Made by a program: the position numbers and the translations under genes | From: Chloroflexota bacterium | Lineage (GTDB): Bacteria > Chloroflexota > Anaerolineae > CG2-30-64-16 | DNA length: 15,557 nucleotides | NCBI GenBank assembly: GCA_029555885.1 | Contig: JAKPQT010000173.1 | Location: forward strand, 1 to 15,557 | Reading direction: 5' to 3' | Notes under the pieces: generated by a model | Told to the model about the DNA's origin: nothing | The model's input: only the letters and a program-made list of their open reading frames with translations | Databases searched by the model: none | Shown: piece after piece, positions 6,244 to 12,516 of the stretch | How the letters are laid out: every line of letters begins with the position of its first letter | How positions within the stretch are numbered: position 1 is the first letter of the stretch

Positions 6244-8214
6244 ATGGGGGTGGCGGGCGTGGATTACCTGGACTTTGATCTCAGGATCGAACCCAAAGCC
6301 GCCGGCGGCTACCGGGTGCGCGTGATCGAATCACCCGCAGGAGAAGCAACCGGCAATTTCACTCTGCCCGTCTCCCCCCTTGAGCTCGAGAATTTCCTCC
6401 TCCGCATGGGTCGGTCGCGCGGGCGCATGCGCCGCCTGGAGTCCACCGAAACCCAGGCTGCCAAGACCTTTGGCGGCCAGCTCTACGAAGCCCTGTTCAC
6501 CGGTCCCGTCCACAGCGTCCTGTCCACCAGCCTGCGCGAGGCACGCGACCAATCCAAGGGCTTGCGGCTTCGGATACGACTCAATGACACCCCGGAGCTA
6601 TGCGATATTCCCTGGGAGTATCTGTACGATGGGTCGCTCAACCGCTTCCTTGTCCTTTCCAAGGAGACCCCGCTCGTCCGCTTCCTGGAGATGCCCGACG
6701 CCCCGCGTCCCCTGACCGTCAAGCCGCCGCTGCGCGTCCTGGTGATGATCTCAAGCCCATCCGATTTCCCTCAACTCGACACCGAGAAAGAGTGGCAGCG
6801 GCTGAACGATGCGCTGGCCGACCTGCAAGCCCAACGCACCGTCAGCCTCGAACGGCTCAAAGGAGGTTCGCTGGCTGCGCTGCAGAACCGGCTGACGCGA
6901 GGCAAGTATCACGTCTTTCACTTCATCGGGCACGGCGGCTTCGTGGAATCGGCCCAGGACGGCGCGCTGCTGATGGAGGATGAGCGCGGGCGCGGCCGCC
7001 CCGTCAGCGGACAGGACCTCGGCACCATGCTGTGCGATCACCGCTCGCTGCGCCTGGTCCTTCTCAACGCGTGTGAAGGCGCCCGTTCTTCCTCATCCGA
7101 TCCCTTTGCCGGCACCGCGCAGAGCATCGTCCAGCAGGGCATCCCGGCGGTCATCGCCATGCAGTTCGAAATCTCTGATGACGCAGCGATCATCTTCTCG
7201 CACGAGTTCTACGATACCATTGGGCAGCGCTTTCCGGTGGATGCGGCCCTGACCGAAGCGCGGCGCGCCATCTTCGCCAGTCGCGGCGACCTCGAATGGG
7301 GCACGCCTGTACTGTACATGCGCTCACCTGACGGCCGCATCTTTGACATTGCGGCGGCACCTGAGACGCCGGCGCAGCCGCCAGCCTCAGCCCCGGTTGC
7401 CCCTGCTGCGCCCGAACCAGCGCCTCAGGCAGCCACACAGCCAGGCAAGCAGCCAACCCGCATGGGCTCTACTGTGCTGGATAAGGTCCGCAAGCAACTG
7501 CTGGAACAGTTGTATGGACAGGCGCTCACCGCTTTCTATTCCGAGCAGTGGGAGCAGGCCGTCACGCTCCTGGAACAGGTCGAGGCTGTGCAGCGCGGCT
7601 ATGAGGAAGCTGCCGCACGACTGGCCGAGGCGCGGCCGCTGGCGCAACAGGCCCGGCTATTCCGGCTGGCCGGAGAGGCCCGCGCCGCCGGTGACTGGGA
7701 TGGTGCGACCGGCCATTTGCAGGCGCTGGTCGAACTCAACCCGAACTATCCCGATGCAGTCCGCCTGTTGGCGGAGATCGACCGCGAACACACGCTGGCC
7801 GACCTCTACCAGGAAGCGCAGCTCCTGCACGGCCTGGGCCAGTGGCAGGCCGTGCTGCGGGTCTTCGTGCGCATTTCGGCCCTGCAGCCGAATTACCCCG
7901 ATCCAGACGGCCTGCGCGAATCCGCGCGCCGCCATCACTGCGAGACGCTGTGCAGCCAGGCAGTCGCCCTGATGGGCGAAAAGCGCTGGAACGAAGCAGT
8001 GCAGGCACTGCGCAGCCTGCTCCAACACGACTCCGCCTATCGCCATCCCGTTCACGGTGCAGCCGCAGACCTGCTGACGGCCGCGCTGCGCGGCAAGGAG
8101 CAGAGCAGCCTGCCCACCCCGCGCGGCCCCGAGCGCACGACAAAGCCGCCGGAGCCCCCGACTACGTCGGGCAGCACAAAGCCCCGCCCCAGGCCGACAG
8201 ACCTGCCCCATTAG
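6244..8214 (+). CDS. CHAT-domain (caspase-like) protease with TPR-like repeats (656 aa)
   Basis: Numbered from ATG 6244, residues about 70-370 form a CHAT domain of the clan CD cysteine proteases. It includes DIPWEYLYDG (121-130), HFIGHGG (226-232) with catalytic His230, LNACEGA (274-280) with catalytic Cys277, and WGTPVLYMR (352-360). Both dyad residues are present, so it should be active. An Ala/Pro/Gln linker follows (about 371-405), then three or four degenerate TPR-like helical repeats (about 413-615) with W-A and PNYPD spacings, and a Pro-rich tail. There is no signal peptide or membrane segment, so it is cytoplasmic. CHAT-TPR proteins include separase-like regulators and defence effectors, whose TPRs bind a partner. 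ATG 6244 has GAAGGG directly against it; GTG 6250 is better spaced from that site, and GTG 6259 gives the family-like start MDYLDFDL. A membrane beta-propeller gene follows and may be its partner. Confidence 0.9.
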   Translation: MGVAGVDYLDFDLRIEPKAAGGYRVRVIESPAGEATGNFTLPVSPLELENFLLRMGRSRGRMRRLESTETQAAKTFGGQLYEALFTGPVHSVLSTSLREARDQSKGLRLRIRLNDTPELCDIPWEYLYDGSLNRFLVLSKETPLVRFLEMPDAPRPLTVKPPLRVLVMISSPSDFPQLDTEKEWQRLNDALADLQAQRTVSLERLKGGSLAALQNRLTRGKYHVFHFIGHGGFVESAQDGALLMEDERGRGRPVSGQDLGTMLCDHRSLRLVLLNACEGARSSSSDPFAGTAQSIVQQGIPAVIAMQFEISDDAAIIFSHEFYDTIGQRFPVDAALTEARRAIFASRGDLEWGTPVLYMRSPDGRIFDIAAAPETPAQPPASAPVAPAAPEPAPQAATQPGKQPTRMGSTVLDKVRKQLLEQLYGQALTAFYSEQWEQAVTLLEQVEAVQRGYEEAAARLAEARPLAQQARLFRLAGEARAAGDWDGATGHLQALVELNPNYPDAVRLLAEIDREHTLADLYQEAQLLHGLGQWQAVLRVFVRISALQPNYPDPDGLRESARRHHCETLCSQAVALMGEKRWNEAVQALRSLLQHDSAYRHPVHGAAADLLTAALRGKEQSSLPTPRGPERTTKPPEPPTTSGSTKPRPRPTDLPH

Positions 8215-8226
8215 CAACCGGGGAGT

Positions 8227-8262
8227 CCGCATCCTGACGGTCGCATGGCGACCGTGATGCGG
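8227..8262 (+). terminator. Very stable intergenic hairpin between CHAT and propeller genes
   Basis: CCGCATC (8227-8233) pairs with GATGCGG (8256-8262), and ACGGTCGC (8237-8244) pairs with GCGACCGT (8248-8255). The loop is 3 nt (ATG) and one strand has a 3-nt bulge (CTG). The 15 pairs are nearly all G-C-rich. No T-run follows, so it may act as an attenuator or mRNA 3'-end protector that lowers expression of the downstream gene, rather than as a classic intrinsic terminator. Confidence 0.65.
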
Positions 8263-8311
8263 CCGGACGATCTCGCACAAACCACTTCTCTCCACCAGCC
8301 AGGAGCAGCCC

Positions 8312-9790
8312 ATGGACTTTCGCCAGGCAGAGCAGGAATATCACAGGCTCAAGGCCCAGTACGACGCGGGACAGCTCTCGGAAGAACGCATGCGGGCCGC
8401 GTTGTCAGACCTCATGGTGCAGGATGACCAGGGCCGCTGGTGGGTGCTGGGCTATGAGACCGGCACCTGGTATGTGCATGACGGTGAGAAGTGGATCCCC
8501 GGCGAGCCGCCCGCGACCGCCACTACAGCCCCGACACGCACAGCAGCACCTCCGGCCCCGGGGCAGACGGCCCAGCCGCTCCCGGCCCGGTCGCAACCCT
8601 GGCCGTGGATCGCCGCCGCGCTGGCCGTGGTCGGCATCGTCGCAGTCGTGCTGCTGACGCGCAATCCTAATGGCACGGGCCAGGTCGCAGTGCAAGGCAC
8701 ACCCACGGACGACATCGCCGCGCTGACCGCCGCGGCAGACGCCCAGACTACCACGGCACAGGCTTCTACCCGGCAAGCGGAAGAAACACTCACTGCCCAA
8801 GCAGCCACGGCCGAGGTCGCGACCCGGCAAGAAGCAGGTGTCACTCCAGAGCAGCGTCCGCTGCGCATCGCATATCACAGCAACCAATCGGGCAACCATG
8901 ACATTTGGATCATGAACCCCGATGGCTCCGGCCAGCAGCGGCTCGTTGGCTCGGCCTACGATGAGTTCCCGTATGCTTGGTCGCCCGGGACTGACGAACT
9001 GCTCTACACGCAAGGCATCCCTGCCGCAGCCGGCCGCACCGAGCGCGAAGCGTTCGGGCTGTTCCTGGATACCGGCGAAAGTGAAGTCATCACATCTGAC
9101 CTGAGCAATGTCGCCGGCGCAGACTGGTCGCCGGACGGCCGCACGGTCGTCGTGGCCTCGAACCGCCGGCTGACCGAGAATCCTCAGGTCATCTGCAACA
9201 TCCCTGTAACCTCGGCAGCCCGGCACGACCTCCTCCTCGTGGGCCGTGGCACGCTCACCATGCTGGTGGAGTCCGGCACGACACCCAATGGGTTCCGCAT
9301 GTGCGGCACACAGTCCCCGCGTTGGTCTCCTGATGGCAGATATCTTGCCTTCGCCGCGATGGATCGGGAGCCCGACGGAGATTTCTGGAACATCTACCGC
9401 GTGAACGCAGACGGCGAAGGGCTGTGTACGATCGCCGCGGGCGGCCGCTGGCACAATGAGACCCCAGCCTGGTCGCCCGACGGCCGGTGGGTGGTTTACA
9501 TCTCCACCCGCGACAGCAAGACTGCGGGCAAATACGGCTTATTCGTCGTGCCGGGCACATGCAGCCCGCCCGCACAGCCGGTCGCCGTCGTGCTGTCCTC
9601 GGACCTGGATGTGCGCGTGCCGGCCTGGTCGCCCGACGGGCGGCAGATTGCCTTTTCCGCCAGGAACAGCAACGGCTTCTATGACCTCTACCTAATTGAC
9701 GTAGATGACCAGGGTAATCCCAGCGGCAGGCCTCAGCCGTTGACCACCACACCGTCCATCTCGGAATCCGGCCCCGTTTGGGTGTATTGA
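8312..9790 (+). CDS. Single-pass membrane protein with TolB-like (PD40) beta-propeller (492 aa)
   Basis: Residues 1-67 form a compact cytoplasmic module: a helical part (FRQAEQEYHRLKAQYDAGQL, 3-22) and then a Trp-rich part with WWVLGYETGTWY (43-54) and DGEKWIPGEPP (57-67). I recall similar modules at the N-terminus of many Chloroflexota proteins. A Pro/Thr/Ala linker leads to one transmembrane helix at about 98-116 (WPWIAAALAVVGIVAVVLL). A Thr/Ala/Gln-rich helical stalk (134-175) follows outside, then a beta-propeller (185-492) with blade marks WSPG 223, WSPD 272, WSPDG 338, WSPDG 387 and WSPDG 439. The inside-to-outside order suggests a surface sensor or binding protein. ATG 8312 has AGGAG 6 nt upstream. 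No promoter is evident in the 97-nt gap, so it is likely cotranscribed with the CHAT gene through the hairpin. Its ligand is unknown. Confidence 0.83.
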   Translation: MDFRQAEQEYHRLKAQYDAGQLSEERMRAALSDLMVQDDQGRWWVLGYETGTWYVHDGEKWIPGEPPATATTAPTRTAAPPAPGQTAQPLPARSQPWPWIAAALAVVGIVAVVLLTRNPNGTGQVAVQGTPTDDIAALTAAADAQTTTAQASTRQAEETLTAQAATAEVATRQEAGVTPEQRPLRIAYHSNQSGNHDIWIMNPDGSGQQRLVGSAYDEFPYAWSPGTDELLYTQGIPAAAGRTEREAFGLFLDTGESEVITSDLSNVAGADWSPDGRTVVVASNRRLTENPQVICNIPVTSAARHDLLLVGRGTLTMLVESGTTPNGFRMCGTQSPRWSPDGRYLAFAAMDREPDGDFWNIYRVNADGEGLCTIAAGGRWHNETPAWSPDGRWVVYISTRDSKTAGKYGLFVVPGTCSPPAQPVAVVLSSDLDVRVPAWSPDGRQIAFSARNSNGFYDLYLIDVDDQGNPSGRPQPLTTTPSISESGPVWVY

Positions 9791-9833
9791 ACCCGGCTCC
9801 CATGCCGTATATTGAAGTCGAGGCTTCAGCCGG
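9790..9833 (+). terminator. Possible stem-loop after the propeller gene
   Basis: AACCCGGCT (9790-9798) is nearly complementary to AGCCGGTTT (9828-9836), 8 of 9, with an inner TGAAG/CTTCA stem. The arm ends in TTT, which fits a weak terminator. Confidence 0.35.
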
Positions 9834-9889
9834 TTTGGTCGTGTACGGGACCGCTTCCTTCTCCCGCAACTTGGAGTCGAGGCATCAGC
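9812..9889. repeat. Imperfect direct repeat of 19 bp
   Basis: TTGAAGTCGAGGCTTCAGC (9812-9830) recurs as TTGGAGTCGAGGCATCAGC (9871-9889), 17 of 19 identical and 59 bp apart start to start. The stretch lies between a stop codon and a promoter and contains no gene. It may be a fragment of a dispersed repeat. Confidence 0.6.
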
Positions 9890-9924
9890 TACATTCGGGA
9901 TCCCCGAACGTGCTCCTATCTTAC

Positions 9925-9953
9925 TTGACACCGCCCTCGCGCCGTGCTAATAT
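9925..9953 (+). promoter_or_regulatory. Consensus promoter of the metal-resistance operon
   Basis: TTGACA at 9925-9930, a 17-bp spacer and TAATAT at 9948-9953. The predicted start of transcription is about 9960. Confidence 0.85.
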
Positions 9954-9971
9954 ATGAGCAAACACTCATAT
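9952..9971. promoter_or_regulatory. ArsR/SmtB operator over the -10 box and start site
   Basis: ATATGAG (9952-9958) and CTCATAT (9965-9971) form a perfect 7-bp inverted repeat with a 6-bp centre. AT-rich palindromes of this kind are the usual operators of ArsR/SmtB metal sensors. It overlaps the last base pairs of the -10 box and the predicted start of transcription, so bound apo-repressor should block RNA polymerase and metal binding should release it. Confidence 0.82.
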
Positions 9972-9984
9972 GTTGGACAGCGAC

Positions 9985-10428
9985 ATGCAGGATCAACCTA
10001 CCAGAACTACGGATTGTGACACACTCGACGAAGCCGGATACGGTCCGGCCGACTGCGGCCCGGCAGACGCGGCCGTCGTCGCGACCGTTCGCGCGGGCAT
10101 GGTCCCGCCACCCGTCGCGCGGGACCTCGCCGCCATCTTCAAGGCGCTGGCCGACCCCACGCGCGTGCGCATCATGTCTGCGCTCGCCGGCCGCGAGTTC
10201 TGCGTCAACGATCTGGCCGCCGGGCTGGACATGGGCCAGTCCGCCGTGTCGCATCAGTTGAGCGACCTGCGCGCCATGGGGCTGGTCACCGCACGGCGCG
10301 CCGGGCGGCATGTGTTTTACCGGCTGGCGGATGACCATGTGGAGCAGTTGTTTGCCGTGGGGCTGGAGCACGTAAGCGAGGGTCGGGACAAGGGCCAGGG
10401 TGAGAACGAGCGCGAGGACGAGGGATGA
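9985..10428 (+). CDS. ArsR/SmtB-family zinc-type metalloregulator (147 aa)
   Basis: Residues 45-115 are a winged helix: IFKALADPTRVRIMSAL (51-67), then the recognition helix region MGQSAVSHQLSDLRAMGLV (83-101), and the wing RRAGRHVFYRL (104-114). The C-terminal helix carries D116-x-H118-x(10)-H129-x2-E132, exactly the alpha-5 zinc site of SmtB and CzrA. CVND at 73-76 supplies C73 and D76, equivalent to C61 and D64 of SmtB's alpha-3N site, and N-terminal C11 and C24 could complete it. It should repress the operon and release DNA on Zn(II) or a similar ion. ATG 9970 lies in the operator and would leave about 10 nt of leader, whereas ATG 9985 has GGA 7 nt upstream, so I favour 9985. The stop overlaps the ATPase start as ATGA. 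Confidence 0.92.
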   Translation: MQDQPTRTTDCDTLDEAGYGPADCGPADAAVVATVRAGMVPPPVARDLAAIFKALADPTRVRIMSALAGREFCVNDLAAGLDMGQSAVSHQLSDLRAMGLVTARRAGRHVFYRLADDHVEQLFAVGLEHVSEGRDKGQGENEREDEG

Positions 10429-12305
10429 TAAAGGGCGAACACCGCGAATTGCTGTTCAGCCTGACGGCAGGCAGCCTGCTGTTGATCGGGTGGCTCGGTG
10501 AACGGTTCGCCGGCTTCCCGCCCGCTGTGAGCCTGGGCCTGTACCTAGCCGCGTATGCGTTCGGCGGCTACGACATCACGCGCCATGCCATTGCGACCTT
10601 GCGCGCCCGCCGCTTCGACACCGACCTGCTCATGCTCGTTGCCGCGCTCGGCGCAGCCGCGCTGGGTGAGTTTGCGGAGGGCGCGCTGCTCCTGTTCCTG
10701 TTCAGCCTCGGCCACGCGCTGGAGGAACGCGCGCTGGACCGGGCGCGGTCTGCCGTTTCCGCGCTGGCCGAGCTCGCGCCCAAGAGCGCGCTCGTCCGCC
10801 GAGAGGGTGTCGAGGCAGAGCTACCGGTCGAGCAGGTGCGCGTCGGCGATGTGGTCATCATCCGGCCCGGCTCACGCATCCCGGTGGATGGGACGGTCAT
10901 TGCCGGCCACTCCGCGGTGGACCAGTCGCCGGTCACGGGCGAATCCGTGCCGGTGGACAAGGGGCCGGGCGCGCCGGTCTTTGCGGGCACCATCAACAGG
11001 AACGGCGCGCTGGAGGCCCATGTCACGCGGCTGGCCGAGGACAGCACCCTCGCGCGGGTCATGCACATGGTCGAGGAGGCCCAGGCGCAGAAGTCGCCCA
11101 CGCAGCAGACCATCGAGCGCTTCTCCCGCGTGTTCGTCCCGGCCGTCATCGGCGCCGCCCTGCTGCTGATTGTCGTGCCGCCGCTGTTCGGCGTGCCGCT
11201 GCGCGACGCGTTCCTCCGCTCAATGACCCTGCTCGTTGCGGCCTCGCCGTGCGCGCTCGCGCTGGGCACGCCCGCGACCGTGCTAGCCGGCATCGCGCAG
11301 GCCGCGCGCCACGGCGTGCTCATCAAGGGCAGCGCGCATCTGGAGAACCTGGGGCGGCTGCGCGCCATCGCGTTCGACAAGACCGGCACTATCACCCACG
11401 GCCGCCCGGCCGTCACCGACGTGACCCCGCTCGACGGCATGGGACCGGACGCGCTCCTATTCCTGACTGCGGCGGCAGAGAGCCGGTCCGCGCACCCGCT
11501 GGCCCGCGCCATCGTCGATGCGGCGCAGACCGCGCGGCCCGACGAGCCCTTCCCCGCGGTCAGCGCGGTCGAGTCGCATACCGGCCGGGGTCTCGCGGCC
11601 CGGGTGAACGGCACCCACGTACTCGCGGGCAACCTCGCTCTGTGGACCGGCGAGGGCGTGCCCGTGTCGCCGGCCGTCGACGCGCAGGTGGCCGCCTTCG
11701 AGGCTGCGGGCAAGACCACGGTCGCGGTCGCGCTGGACGGCAAGCCTGCGGGCCTGCTGGCGCTGGCCGACACGCTCCGGCCCGGCATCGCGGGCACGGT
11801 GGCCGAACTGCGGCGGCTCGGCATCGCGGAGACCGTGATGCTGACCGGCGATAACGAGCGCGTCGCGCAGGCCATCGCAGGGGCCGCGGGCATCGCGAGC
11901 TACCGGGCCGCCCTGCTGCCCGAGGACAAGCTGGCCGCGGTCCGCGAGTTGTTGGCGCAACACGGCCAGGTCGGCATGGTCGGGGACGGCGTGAACGATG
12001 CGCCCGCGCTCGCGCACGCGACGGTCGGCATTGCGATGGGCGGTGCGGGCACGGATGTCGCGCTGGAGACCGCGGATGTCGCGCTGATGGGCGACGACCT
12101 CTCCCGGCTGCCCTTCGCCATCGGGCTGGGCCGCGCGGCGCGCGCGATCATCACCCAGAACCTCGTCATGGCCCTGGGCGTCATTGCCCTATTGAGCGTG
12201 GCCTCCGTCGCCGGCTGGACGCATATCGGCACCGCCGTCGCGCTGCACGAGGGGAGCACCCTGGTCGTCGTGCTCAACGCGCTGCGCTTGCTGCGGTACC
12301 AGTGA
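10425..12305 (+). CDS. P1B-4-type heavy-metal-exporting P-type ATPase (626 aa)
   Basis: All core P-type ATPase motifs are present: TGES at 171-174 (actuator), DKTGT at 318-322 (D318 phosphorylated), HP at 357-358 (P1B nucleotide domain), TGDN at 474-477 and GDGVND at 520-525. The metal-site helix reads SPC (274-276) instead of the CPC of copper and zinc exporters, and the last helix carries HEGST (608-612). SPC plus HEG(G/S) marks the P1B-4 group (CoaT, CtpD, PfeT, CzcP), which exports Co(II), Zn(II), Fe(II) or related ions. There is no N-terminal metal-binding (HMA) domain, also usual for that group. Membrane segments lie at about 8-28, 33-55, 68-96, 238-257, 264-290 and 577-622. It overlaps the regulator by ATGA and so should be induced by the metal that regulator senses. 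The exact ion is an inference. Confidence 0.93.
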   Translation: MIKGEHRELLFSLTAGSLLLIGWLGERFAGFPPAVSLGLYLAAYAFGGYDITRHAIATLRARRFDTDLLMLVAALGAAALGEFAEGALLLFLFSLGHALEERALDRARSAVSALAELAPKSALVRREGVEAELPVEQVRVGDVVIIRPGSRIPVDGTVIAGHSAVDQSPVTGESVPVDKGPGAPVFAGTINRNGALEAHVTRLAEDSTLARVMHMVEEAQAQKSPTQQTIERFSRVFVPAVIGAALLLIVVPPLFGVPLRDAFLRSMTLLVAASPCALALGTPATVLAGIAQAARHGVLIKGSAHLENLGRLRAIAFDKTGTITHGRPAVTDVTPLDGMGPDALLFLTAAAESRSAHPLARAIVDAAQTARPDEPFPAVSAVESHTGRGLAARVNGTHVLAGNLALWTGEGVPVSPAVDAQVAAFEAAGKTTVAVALDGKPAGLLALADTLRPGIAGTVAELRRLGIAETVMLTGDNERVAQAIAGAAGIASYRAALLPEDKLAAVRELLAQHGQVGMVGDGVNDAPALAHATVGIAMGGAGTDVALETADVALMGDDLSRLPFAIGLGRAARAIITQNLVMALGVIALLSVASVAGWTHIGTAVALHEGSTLVVVLNALRLLRYQ

Positions 12306-12329
12306 TTTACTCCAGCCGAATATCGTGCT

Positions 12330-12448
12330 GGGAGCGCGGCCATCGCGAATACACGAATGGCACCGCGAATGAGGCACGCGGCGGCCCGATCCGCTTATCC
12401 GTGCCGCGCCGCAGCGCAATTCGAGCATTCGTGGATGGCCGCGCTCCC
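12330..12448. repeat. Dispersed palindromic element, copy B (119 bp)
   Basis: The terminal inverted repeat is GGGAGCGCGGCCATC at 12330-12344, matched perfectly by 12434-12448. The pairing continues inward past a 1-nt bulge (GCGAAT against ATTCGTG). It begins 24 nt after the ATPase stop and ends 32 bp before the sulfatase promoter. The middle, ATCCGCTTATCCGTGCCGCG, closely matches the same place in copies A and C. Confidence 0.88.
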
Positions 12449-12480
12449 AATCCCGAATATACCCATCTGCACCCCGGCGA

Positions 12481-12509
12481 TTGACAGTACCGTGACAGCC
12501 CGCTAGAAT
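12481..12509 (+). promoter_or_regulatory. Consensus promoter of the sulfatase gene
   Basis: TTGACA at 12481-12486, a 17-bp spacer, TAGAAT at 12504-12509. Only 7 nt separate the -10 box from ATG 12517, so transcription should begin at or next to the A of the start codon. Confidence 0.82.
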
Positions 12510-12516
12510 CGGACGC

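Noticed and set aside
10568..11893. Minus-strand open frame of 441 codons opposite the ATPase
   Set aside because: The Ser/Ala/Arg-rich translation mirrors the codon bias of the ATPase gene; no motif.
12316..12460. CCGAATAT direct repeats as a target-site duplication around copy B
   Set aside because: They are not flush with the element ends (6- and 4-bp gaps), and CGAAT-type words are frequent in this repeat family, so a chance match is likely. Copies A and C show no matching pair.
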